The translations under genes were made by a program, and so were the position numbers. DNA of 64,000 nt, taken from contig JAKNDB010000088.1 in the NCBI GenBank assembly GCA_024305405.1, positions 2,560,001 to 2,624,000 of the forward strand, read 5' to 3'. The stretch comes from Dirofilaria immitis. Lineage: Eukaryota > Nematoda > Chromadorea > Rhabditida > Onchocercidae. Under the pieces are notes generated by a model, which saw only the letters and a program-made list of their open reading frames with translations, was not told where the DNA came from and ran no database searches. Shown here in pieces: positions 27,021 through 59,189 of the stretch; within the stretch, counting starts at the first letter, position 1, and each line of letters opens with the position of its first letter.

Positions 27021-27200
27021 TAATAATAATAATAATAATTAATTATTATTATAATTAAATTATAATTATTATTATAATTATTATTATAATTAAATTATAA
27101 TAATAATAATTATTATTGTTAATGATATTATTATTATCATTAATAATTATTATAATAATAATAATAATTATTATTATTAATGATAATAATAATAATGATT
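26885..27200. repeat. (AAT)n array passing into AAT/ATT inverted repeats
   Basis: AAT triplets from about 26927 to 27040 are followed by alternating ATTATT and AATAAT blocks around TAATTAAATTATAA, giving several nested hairpins up to about 27200. Confidence 0.85.
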
Positions 27201-27560
27201 TTACTATAACAATGATTCATGATAATTTTTTCCTCTTTTCTTAATCCCTTCTCTTCTTCCTAAACTATATCAGAAATGATCGATTGCTAATAGGATTCTG
27301 TTGAAATGTCACAAAATGAACTAAGCAAAGGCATATGATGATTAGCTCTTGTCTGTTATATTCTGTCTGGAATTAAAACGATATGAAAAGAAGAATAAAA
27401 AGAGAAGAGGAGGGAAAGAGAGAGAGGTAAGGGGAATAGAAAGAGAGAAGGAGAGAAGAAGGAAAAAATGGGGGCTGAAAGATTTTAGATAGACAGATAG
27501 ATACTGAGTAAAAATTAAATCGAAATCATCAACATAAATTAGCATAGAATGAGCAGTATT

Positions 27561-27578
27561 AGTAGTAGTAGTAGTAGC

Positions 27579-27637
<59 letters not shown>

Positions 27638-27638
27638 C

Positions 27639-27694
<56 letters not shown>

Positions 27695-27704
27695 CAGTAG
27701 TAGC

Positions 27705-27734
<30 letters not shown>
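27561..27734. repeat. (AGT)n microsatellite with AGC interruptions
   Basis: About 58 AGT triplets with a few AGC. It reads as poly-Ser in one frame, from an ATG at 27549, but there is no flanking coding signal. Confidence 0.93.
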
Positions 27735-27735
<1 letters not shown>

Positions 27736-27789
27736 TTAAAGGAGCAGCTTTCGTACCAATCTACAGCTTCGATCGATTTTTTTCCTTTT

Positions 27790-28520
27790 TTGAAATGTCA
27801 TAGTTGATACTATTATAAATATTACTGCTACTATTACTATTATTATTACTACTTTTACTACTATCGTTATTGTTATCGTTATTGATATTATTGTTATTGT
27901 TTATAATGATTAGCTTGAGCAATTATTTACAACAATAGTAACAGTAATAGTAATTACAATAATAGTAGTAGTAATGATAACAGTTACTTACTACTATAAT
28001 TATACAATTAATTACTATTGTTTACTGCTACAATTAAATTGCTGTTGCAAAAAAGAAAAGCTCATACAAACTATTCTTTCTACCGCTGCTGTTGCGATTG
28101 TTATAATGATAATAATTTATTCTTACTATTATTAATTACTACAACAATAAGAGAATAGCAATAATTTCTATCATTCTTATAACAGCAAAACTATATTCTA
28201 ATTGATTTTACTACTACAGTTAAATTACTATTCCAATAACTACTACTATTACTATTGTTATAGCAATCATTATGATTACAGTAGTAAGAATACAGTTAAT
28301 TGCTATGCACTGCTATAACTATTGCTATAAATTATTATTGCAACAACAGTAATAACAGCAATTATTCATACTGTAACTATGACAATAAAATTACGAATTA
28401 ACTAGCTATTATTCATTGTTGCAACAATTATTTCCATTATTGCTATAACAATAAGACTACAACTAATTGCTCTTATTGTTATAGTTAAATTACTATTGCA
28501 AAAGTTAGTCATTTCAGATT
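27790..28520. repeat. Cryptic ACT/AAT/AGT simple sequence
   Basis: Degenerate triplet mix such as CTACTATTACTATT and GCAACAACAGTAATAACAGC, probably decayed from the same triplet family as the AGT array just upstream. Confidence 0.55.
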
Positions 28521-28629
28521 GATTATGCGAAAAAAAAGGAAGAGGAAGGAGGCAACTTCAAGCATTTTAACATTTTACCAATAATTTCACTCAAAATTTT
28601 TTAGTCGATGATCAATGCTGTCTTCATTA

Positions 28630-28960
28630 TAGCTAGCATTCTCTATTTCATTCTATTACTTATCCTCTTCTATTTCATTCCATCCTATTCAATTATATTA
28701 TGACTCTACTCTAATTCTATTTTATTCTATTCGTATTTTTTCAAGAATTCTATTCTATTCCACTATAATCCGGTTTTCTTATCCTATACCATTTTAATCC
28801 ATTCTTATTCTCGATTTGTTTTATTTTTGTCATTCTCTATTCTTATTCCATTCTGTTTTTATCTGTTCTATACTGTTATTATTCTTTTTATCGCTTTCTA
28901 TCATTGTTTTTTTCCTATTCTATTTCATTCTGCTTCTATGCTATTTTCTATTCATCTTTC
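28630..28960. repeat. Degenerate pentamer repeat (ATTCT/ATTCC)n
   Basis: Recurring TTCTATTCTATT, TTCATTCTATT and CCATTCTTATTC words at roughly five-base period over about 330 bp. Confidence 0.65.
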
Positions 28961-29667
28961 GTATTCAAATCAAACTTGTAACTAATGTTTTTGCAAATTT
29001 TTAATAAAAGAAAAAAACAATTTTCGTTTTTTTTATGTTTATATTGGATAATGCATATAAGGAATAGATTAAAATTTATCAGAATTTTGCGATACATAAG
29101 CTTCCCTATTTACTTTCTGTTTTTACATTATACTTCTAATTAAGGCTATTTTTATTATTTAAAAGCTTCTTTTCTTTTTCTCTCTCCCTCTCTTCATTTG
29201 TTTCTCATGCTTTCTCATGCTTTTATTAACAATTAAGTTTACAACTTAAACATTTTTAATTATTCAAATGTATTTCCAAAGTTATATATTATTTTTTTCA
29301 TATTTTTGTTAGATTATTAGCAATGATTTAGCATATATTTTCGTTACTATATAATTGATATGAATGGTGAAAAAAGTAATTTCTATTAAAATGTAAAAAT
29401 TTTAAGGATAAAAAGTAAGGCAATTTGAAAAGTTTTATTTTCAAAAATTCAAAAAAAACGAAATTTTTTTATTTATTTCGAAATACAATAAAAAAGAAAA
29501 TTTAGTTAATTTGAAATATAATTGAATTTTTGCCTTTTTTTTCTTTTACTTTTTTTGTAAAGAATGCAGAAATGATGAAAGAAATGATTTTAGAAAGAAA
29601 AAAAAACTTTTATTGCCTGTAACTTTCACAGTTAAAAGTTTTCGGAGATGTAATTATCGTTAGAAGA

Positions 29668-30135
29668 ATGATGTATGTGTATGTATATATGTATGTAAAT
29701 ATGTATGTGTGTAAATGTCTGTTTATGTGCACGCATATGTGTGTATGTGTGTGTGTGTGTGTATGTGTGTGTGTGTATGTGTGTGTGTGTGTGTATGTGT
29801 GTGTATGTGTACGTGTGTGAGTATGTATATGTAAGTGCATATGGACGTTTATGTGTATATATATATGTATGCACATATATATAAGCGTCAGTGATACGTG
29901 TACGTGTATATGCACGTGTATGTGTATGCCCATATCTATATATATATATGTATGTGAACATATATATATGTATGTACATATATATAAGCGTGTATATATT
30001 TGTGTATATATGTGTGTATGCGTATATATGTGTATGTATAAATATGTGTGAGCAAATCTGTTCGTATGAATATATCTGTGCATATGTATATTATATATGA
30101 TGGCGTGTATGTGTAGATGTATGTGTGTATGTGTG
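29668..30135. repeat. TG/TA (TGTG, TATG) purine-pyrimidine alternating tract
   Basis: About 470 bp of almost strictly alternating purine-pyrimidine sequence: pure GT near 29740-29810, then TATG/TACG/TATA variants. All the His/Thr/Tyr-rich and Cys/Val-rich frames on both strands are artefacts of it. Confidence 0.93.
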
Positions 30136-30480
30136 GTAGAGTTGTAAAAAATTGTCGGCGGCCTTCAAAATAATTCTATAAAGCGGATCATTTTATTATG
30201 TTTTATTATAACTAAAAGGGAAAGGAAAAAAATTCGATGTAATAGTTGGGATTACATCTCACAAATACTACTGATTATATTATATTTGAATTTTAATTCT
30301 TTTATTTGAATTTAAAAACGAAATGAAAATTTAATTTCGATTAAAAATTATTATTATTGTTATCGAAATTTCATTTTTTTAAAATAACTGATAAGAATTA
30401 TTGCAATATTTAGAGTTTCCAAATCGGGTAAGATAAACATTCAACTATAAATGCTAATTTTAGTTTATTTCTACTCTTAA

Positions 30481-30690
30481 GCTTATTTAGCAATCATTGT
30501 ATTAAACGGAAATTACTATTCTGGGCTTATTTCTAGCATTATTCTGTTAAACTTAACCGAAATCATCATCCTAGGCTTACTTCTAGCACTATTTATATTA
30601 AGCTTATCCAAAATTATTATCCTAAACTTACTTTTTGGCATCATTTTAAGTATATCCGGAATTATTATCCTAGGTTCATTTAGCATCACT
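30481..30690. repeat. About 48-bp diverged tandem repeat, about 4.4 copies
   Basis: Copies begin near 30481, 30525, 30575 and 30625, with a partial copy from 30673. The shared frame is GCTTATTTCTAGCAT, then TTAAACTTA, then CCGAAAT and ATTATCCTAG. Confidence 0.75.
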
Positions 30691-30779
30691 ATATGTATTC
30701 GAAGCTATGATCTTTTTTTTTTATTCTCGACAACATAATATGATTTCTTGATAACGCTTTGATAACGCATTCATGCGAC

Positions 30780-31120
30780 AGAAAATCGCATAATATCCTT
30801 GGAAGAATCATATAATCGATTAAAAGGTTAAGATAAAATAACATCTACTACAAATATAAGATCGCATGATAATTGGCAGTTTCTCGGTGAAAGAATAACC
30901 CGCGACTTCTCAATAAAAAAACACCACCGCAAACAATTTAAAAAGGGAAGTACAAACCCAGCTGATAAAAACATAAACTCAACCGCGCCTATAGTTTTGA
31001 TTTTGTAAATTTGTGCTATAAAATTATGCGGCCTCAAGCACGGGCCGCGTTTTTCTGTGAGAAAAGAAGGCCCCCATGTTCCGGATAATTTTGTTTGCGA
31101 AATGTTTTTGTTAGTTTTGT
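30780..31120. promoter_or_regulatory. GC-richer island with a strong hairpin
   Basis: This stretch is clearly richer in G and C than its surroundings (AACCCGCGACTTC, CAACCGCGCC, GGCCCCCATGTTCCGG). It contains a hairpin: GCGGCC at 31028-31033 pairs with GGCCGC at 31043-31048 around a 9-base loop. It could be a promoter or an unannotated structured RNA. I do not recognise an RNA family. Confidence 0.3.
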
Positions 31121-33660
31121 TATCGCTTGTGTTTGATGTTTGCCCTTGGTTCTTTATTGCTTGTTGCTTGTTGCTGATTGTTTACTATTTACTGTTGTTA
31201 TTCTTTATTATTTGTCGTTGTTTTATTTTCCCAATTTTCAATCAAGTTTTAATCAAGAGTTTTCATTATTCGTTTAAATAAGTCATTGTTGTTGTTATTG
31301 TTATCTACTGCTTACTGTTAGTTATATCGTAATCAAAATTTCTATCATTAGTTTAAATAAATTTGTTACTAACTAATAATAGGATACATTCACTTTTCTT
31401 TAAAGTAAAAAATAACTTTTTTTATTTGATTGTATGATTGATTAACTTTCCCATTTTTTTGATTGGACAAATATAAAGATTAATATCAAATATAACACAT
31501 TGTTTATTTATGATAGTGTTTATTATTAAATTTACTGAGAAATTAAAGCGTAGTTGTCGAGAAATCTTATTAGTTTGTACAAATCGAGAATTAGTCAATA
31601 TATTTTGATTTTGGTGCCGCCTTTCCATTTAATTTATTCTATTCATTTCTTTTCGAATCCAAATTATAAGCGTTTTTTTATTCACTAATGTATATATTTT
31701 TATTAGCAAAATTTGCTTTTTCTCACTTACACTATCCACTTAATTCATACAATCAGCGAAAAATTTTAAGCAATTTATCAATATGTCTTCTCATTTCAGC
31801 ATATATATGTTTCAGTTGAAATTCTGTGATTAATATCGATATGATTTTGAAGATATTTTTCAGAGAAAATGGGATAATTGATATATAATGTCATAGGCAT
31901 GTTTTCGAAGATAATGTATGATTGATACTATGTCGAAGTATATACTTTCGACAAATTAAATGATTGATACTTATGTCATTTGGAAAAAATTGCTTTTAAA
32001 ATGAGGAAAACGTTTAGCAAATGAAGAATTTTGTTAGAGAAATTTTGTATAAAAATTGAAAAGTACGAAATATATTTTTGGATATGCCGATAAGCTGACA
32101 TAATAGTAGATTGATATTTTGTTAAAGAAATGATGAAAAGTGAAAACTTAGTATTTCTTTTTCTTTTTTTCTCTTTTTTCTGAAAAAGTAAAATTAGAAA
32201 CAATAATTTGACTGCTTTATATCATACTCTTCCTTTTTATTTTTTTTCTTGCTCTTTCTCTGTTTCATTTTTTTCAAATTCTTTGTCTTGTTAGATGGGA
32301 TTTTTTTCTCGCTCGCCATAAAGTGGAAATAGAAATGTATTTGATTTTATGATTGATATATGATATCGTATTATTTTACGGATCTTTTCATGTAATTGCT
32401 ATTCTTATTTTCGGTTTTTTTGTTTTAAAATTTTTATTTTTCTTATTTCGGGGAAAAACGAAAGACCCGCAAATTGTCATAATACATTTAATTTTTATAT
32501 TAATTTCAGGATGAACGACAATGAAATGTTTTGTTGAAAATGGCATGAGAAATATCTGCTGGAATATTGATTTCAATAAGAATAAGGAAATTAACTACAT
32601 TACTCTTTCATTTTTTTGTCTATTCTTATTTTTTTTTATGAGAAAAGCGAAAATATGAAATGACAAGAGAGGAGTTGATAGTGATATGATTCGATTAATC
32701 GAATAAATTTTTAGTCAGATGAATAATTAATTCATCATATTTGGCTAAGACTTATCTGCTGGATTAATTTGGATAAATTGTAGTCAAATGAATAGATAGC
32801 CGATTATATCTTAGATAAGATTTTTGATTAGGTCTAAAGTCTATTTCGATTTAATTTCATTTACTTACATTATGATATAAATATATTTATACAAAAGTTT
32901 CCTTTTTTAAAAAATTTAGTTCATATATTCGAAGTCTTTCATTTTAAATACTACTTATATGAAATTGTTTTAGCTTTCGTCATATTTTATAGTATCATTA
33001 TTCTTTTCTTCATTTTTTTAAATCGTATTATGTTCGTGAAAACTGGTTCACATATATTCGGTATTGTGGAATGGATTAGTAAAAAGTTTATAGATTCATA
33101 AATATGTATCCAGTTATTGATTAACTAATTAGTAAGAATGTCCGATATGCTGTATTCGGCATAGAATTATGCGTCATCATTATTACTTTAAATATAACGT
33201 TTTACATACCTGTTGTTTTAATGCTGAAGCTGATTTTCCGTGTAACCATTCTTTACATTTTTTTGATCTGAATGTTAACTTTAAATTTATTGACTCTATT
33301 TATTATAATTAGTTTACATATATATATGTGAAAAGGAAAGAAAAGAATGAGAGAAAAGAGAAGGATTATATCTTATTTGCAGTTTAAAGTTTCAAATACG
33401 ATTAAAACTTTAAATGCATGAATTTACTTTACGTGATTGCTTGTGACGCTGGAACAAGAAAAAATATAATGGTTGACATACTTAAATAGTTGATATTCAG
33501 TAGTGTCCGATGTATCAATATTTATGAATATTGTAATTCTCGATTATTAAATTTCATACTTAATATTTTCTCATTAGAAAATCGTTCGGAATTATCACTT
33601 TCTTTTTAGGTGATATTTTTATTAAAATTTAGCTTGGTTTATTAAAAAAATTTTTTTCTT
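31121..33660. other. AT-rich intergenic DNA
   Basis: No supported gene or repeat. The short open frames (31057-31281 +, 31422-31628 -, 31976-32203 -, 32388-32576 -) have low-complexity composition and no convincing splice context. Confidence 0.5.
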
Positions 33661-33665
33661 TTCAG

Positions 33666-33905
33666 GTTAACACTATCATGTGTATGGGTTTTTTTGCGAA
33701 GAAAGCTGCTAAGACGACGATAAAAATATCTGCGAAGATACAATTCAATATAAGAAAGCTATCTTCACCTTGTTTCTAAAACAACCATAATTAGCTTCTA
33801 TTTTCGTCCGCTGCGCTCTGCTTAATTCGTAATCACGTCATCATCACTCTCGAACTATAATCGTTTCAAAATTCTCTTTTTTCGTTCGATCATCATTATC
33901 GGAAA
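33666..33905 (+). other. Candidate 5' untranslated exon or promoter for mrck-1
   Basis: A 240-base block, GC-richer than its surroundings (GTCCGCTGCGCTCTGC, AATCACGTCATC), sits between a textbook nematode acceptor (TTTTCAG, ending 33665) and a good donor (GGAAA|GTAAGC at 33905/33906). It has no long open frame. It could be an upstream noncoding exon joined to the acceptor at 38320-38321, leaving a 4.4-kb intron. Inference only. Confidence 0.3.
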
Positions 33906-35127
33906 GTAAGCTTTATTTTCTTTTGAAATATTTTAATTCAGATTTGAAATTTAAAGTTAATTAACATTGATTCTTAGTTCTTGGTATCCACATTACATAA
34001 GTAGTACTGGTAGAGAGTGTGTTGGAACATTATATTGTATTGTATAAGCAATAATAATTATTGTTATTAAAACTGTATGAGTAAGAACATAATAGTGTTT
34101 TGTTAACAGAAAATAAAATAGCGTTACTGTATAGATAATAAGAAGGAAATGAAATTACATGGAAGCGAATAATGTGTTTTTTTGTATGACAAAATATTTG
34201 AGAAAAGAGAATGAGATTTTTTTTTGTGAATGAAAAGAATAAAAAGTTCGATTAATTGCATACGGAAAAATTCTAAAGAAAAGCAATATTTTGTATCATA
34301 AAATTTAATAATTTTTCATTTTTTTATTTTCATAAGATTTTAGTGAATTTTGATGAATTTTTTATTTTTATACGCCGTTTAATGTTTATTGATTTAACAT
34401 TTTATGTAAATATAAATAGTTGTACTTTGTTTGCATTTCCAAATATGATCTAGTTGAGGGATTGCAAAAATTGAATTGATGATTGATAATTCGATTTCTT
34501 TTTCTATTATTAATGCAAAATAAGTACTAATTAAAGCTTTTTATATTTCACACATAATTTGTCTTTTTAATCTACTTTAGACATATATTTGTTAGAATAA
34601 GGTTATTGTGATCGTTATGATGTAAGGCATTATTTTTAGTCAGATGCATACATTTTACGATGTAAAACTTGAATTTTCCATTACGACATAAACTAATAAT
34701 TTCAATTGAAAAGCAATCAATGTATATTTTAAAATGAAATTTTCAAAAATTCATAACCTCTTTCTTTTTAAATTAACTAATTGGTATTTTTCTTACTTTT
34801 AAATTGATTTTTTACTTAGATTTATTTACTTTGAATTCATTATTTTTCATTTGTAATATAAGTCTTCAAAATATTATAGCAAAAAAGACGATATTTATTA
34901 GTGCTTATTTATTATTTGTTATTTCTTATTGATTATTGTTATTTTCGAACGGATATGTTGGATAAAATTTTGATGATTATCGTATTCAATAGCTATTTTT
35001 ATTTTATGTTAGCTTATTTTTTTAATTCATGTATGCGAAATATTTCGATTAAATTTTATTTTATTTAAGCTTAAGGCTTATTTGTTTATCTTTCCAAGAT
35101 AAATAATATATCAAAGCAAAACGGACG

Positions 35128-35279
35128 CTTTTCTTTACATATTTTTTTCTTCACCTTTTCATAGTATTTGTTTTGATCAGTTTTTTTACATATTTTTCTT
35201 CACCTTTTATAATATTTGTTTTGATCAGCTTTCTTTACATATTTTTCCTCACCTTTTCATAGTATTTGTTTGATTAGTT
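35128..35279. repeat. About 50-bp tandem repeat, three copies
   Basis: Copies at 35128-35180, 35181-35228 and 35229-35279 share TTTACATATTTTT, then CTTCACCTTTT, then ATAGTATTTGTTTTGATCAG. Confidence 0.85.
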
Positions 35280-35742
35280 TTCCGCTACATTGTATATCAT
35301 TTTAAAATGATAGTTTAGTGACAAATTTTTTATTTTGATTTCTGAGGACAATTTTGTTTTGTTGATATGCTACAAAGTGATAAGGAGCGAAAAGGAAAAA
35401 ATGAACTCAAAATTTTGAGAAAAATTTTAAAAATTAATTGCAATAGTTTCAAAATGATAAGTTGCATTGAAATAATGTTTATCCAAATTGGAAGTCCTTT
35501 TTTCTTCCTTTCTTTCCTTCCTTCTTTTTTCCTCTTCTATATAACAATACGTCATTTTGAACTAAAATAATAAATGAGTAAATACAATGAGAAAAAGAAG
35601 AGAATAAAAGACAACAGGAAAGAAGGGGACAGAATATTTTTAAAAAATTGTGTTCAGTAATCACATTGGAAAAATACACTGAAAGAATTTTTTTTCGTGA
35701 AGTATTATTTTTGTATGTAAATTTTTTCTTTCCTACTCTTGC

Positions 35743-35765
35743 CCTCTCTCTCTCTCTCTCTCTCT
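35743..35765. repeat. (CT)n tract
   Basis: CT dinucleotides, about 11 units. Confidence 0.9.
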
Positions 35766-35946
35766 TCCTCTTAACACTGAAAAGGATTATTTTTTCCTTT
35801 TTTTTTGTTAAATTTTTTTAGAAAAAGGAAATGAAAATGAAAGAATTAAATCGATTATTGATTGTTGTGCTGCTTGATGTGACAGTCGCTTTTTTCTCTA
35901 ATTCAGATAATAATACTATTTTCTATAAATGAATACTATATCAATA

Positions 35947-35986
35947 TATTTATTTATATATGTTAATAAACATATATAAATAAATA
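35947..35986. repeat. Perfect inverted repeat, 18-bp stem and AATA loop
   Basis: 35947-35964 is the exact reverse complement of 35969-35986; the loop is AATA at 35965-35968. Confidence 0.92.
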
Positions 35987-38313
35987 AAATTATGATTAAA
36001 AAATGGGAAATATAGAAAATTTAGAAAAAAAAGCTTTTTGAGAGTCTTTATCATTTTAAGTCATTTTTTCTTAAGAAGTCTTATCTCTTTCTACCTTTCT
36101 TTCTTTCTTTTACCTTTCTCTCTCCCTCTCTGTTTGTTTCTTTCCTCCTTATCAAAATATATATGTGTGTATATGTATATGCTATATATGTATATACTCA
36201 TTTTTTAAAGAAAATTTTGATGAAGAAATGGGAATTATAAAAATTTTAAGAAAAATATGAGATTTTTATCATTTTAAGCTTTTTTCAAGAATTTCCGCAT
36301 CTCTCTTTTCCTTTTTCTCTATCTTTCCCTCTTTATTTTTGATTATTTCTTTCATAGCTTTTCATGAGAAAGAGATATTTGATTACAAAGTTTGTTTAGC
36401 AAAATGTTTGTTTACGTAAGAGTTTCTTTAAGTATAAAGGTGAAATTGATCTAATAGATTTATATATCAAATTTATTTGAAATGGATCATTAGAGTGAAC
36501 TGTTCAAGAAATGATGTAATATTTAATTTCTGTCTTAGTATTAATTTAAAACGATTTTATATACAGATATATTGAGCATAAAGATTAAATAGTTTGAAAT
36601 GCTATTTTGCGGTATTACAACATTTTTCGTTAAATGATGCTATATTGGTTTTAAAATTTCTTTAATTTTAATTAAAGAAATTTCAATTTGAATTTTTGCA
36701 TTAATTTAAATCTTATAGTATCACATTTTTTTCTTTTTCTACTCATTTTGGATGCAATTATCCAACAGAATAGCAGCTATTCGAATATTAGAATTAATTT
36801 TATTATTATTTGAAAAATGATAATAATATGGAATTGATTTTATCATTAACTGAAAAATAGTGATATTATTGGATCAACTCTATTATTATTCAAGAAAATG
36901 TTAGCAATATTTGTAATTATATAGAATTGAATGATATATGTATAAATACATATAACTAAGAAATTACTAGAAAATATGTGGTGAGATAATGTAATAAATA
37001 TCCAATAACAAATCTAATAGAACGAAAAAGAAGAGACAGTAAAAGAAATGGAAAAATTGTCAAGAAAAGATATGAACGATTTAAGATAAGGAATAAAATT
37101 TTGAGAAAAATAAACTAAAGTACATTAGGTAGTAAAAATTTGCATTTGTAAGAAGATTTTTTCTTGATTTTAATTTTTCAAATGTATTTTAAAAGAAAAG
37201 GCAAAACCATTAGTAACAGTAATTGCAGTAACAGTAGTAGTAGCAATGATATTGATTAGAATTTGATGTAATAACGATGACAAAATTCATTCTTTCATTA
37301 ATTTTATCAAATTTTGCATATATCTTTCTATCAGTGGATGATGAGTTTTTTTTGTATGTAATATATAAGAATGAGAATAATTTAGCAGGTAGCAAAACTT
37401 ATCTTAGATATGATATATTTAAATTATTAATAATTCAAATAATGAATTTATAATTTTGAATATTAATTTTTGTCGAATATGAGCTATGGAATTGATTATA
37501 TGGTGAAATATAAAGTTTGATTTTATAACTTTTGAATGACTTATTTCAATTTAGAAAAATAGTTAATCGAATAGATTTTCTTTTTTGTTTATTCACTAAT
37601 ACCATTCATAGTTAATTCTTTAGATAATGGATTTGTTTAGTTTTCTTTCTTATCTGTGGATAAAGTACGATAAAATTAGCTACCGAGAATAAATTTATTT
37701 AATTCAATGTATGATTGATGAAATTTGCTTGAATGATTTCATAATAGCAAATTAAATCAGTAAATTTTCTCTTTTGGAGGATTGATTATTCCGAAATTTT
37801 AATATATGATATGTTGCTAATAATTACTTGAAATTCATTCAAAAAATTTATGCATAATTGACTTTTAATTGGAATAATGAAATAGTCTATAATCAGATTA
37901 TGAGTTTTACGTCTATGCATAAATTATCACTATCAGCTATTGATTATGGAAATCAAAAAAATTATTAACTTTTAAAAAATAATTGATCGTTTTATCAATA
38001 TGCTCAATTAATTGATACTTCGATGAGAATATTTTTTAGTGATATAGCTGTATGTTGTGAGAAGTTTTAGAGAAGGAGTGAATTCATATTTTTTCGTAGC
38101 ATTTTATAATATTTTATTTTTGATTTAAATAACACATTAAAGATTGAATAGTAAATTATTATTTGCGTTAAATTATTATTTGCAACGGTAAGTCTAATAA
38201 TTTAATTTATTAATGGCTAATTTAGTAATTAATAAATATTATATAAATGATTGAAAAATTCGTGTTTCGAATTGTATTTTATTGTTATTTTGCATAAAAT
38301 TTTATTATATATA

Positions 38314-38362
38314 TTTTTTAGTGTTAGTGAAGGTATGGTTTAACGAGAATTCGACGTGAACA
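38314..38362 (+). promoter_or_regulatory. mrck-1 leader with splice or trans-splice acceptor
   Basis: TTTTTTAG ending at 38321 is a typical nematode acceptor and lies 41 bases before the start ATG at 38363. It would receive either a spliced leader or an upstream noncoding exon. The short leader fits a trans-spliced mRNA, but no spliced-leader RNA is visible to confirm it. Confidence 0.5.

Positions 38363-59189
<20,827 letters not shown>

Larger units (their letters stand above)
33910..38320. other. AT-rich sequence upstream of mrck-1
   Basis: No gene seen. Holds a 50-bp tandem repeat (35128-35279), a CT tract (35743-35765), an 18-bp-stem hairpin (35947-35986) and short TATG runs (36162-36200). 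It probably contains the mrck-1 promoter or a 5' UTR intron, but I cannot point to the start site. Confidence 0.5.

Noticed and set aside
29610..30100. His/Thr/Tyr-rich and Cys/Val-rich open frames on both strands
   Set aside because: Generated by the TG/TA repeat; no start or splice context.
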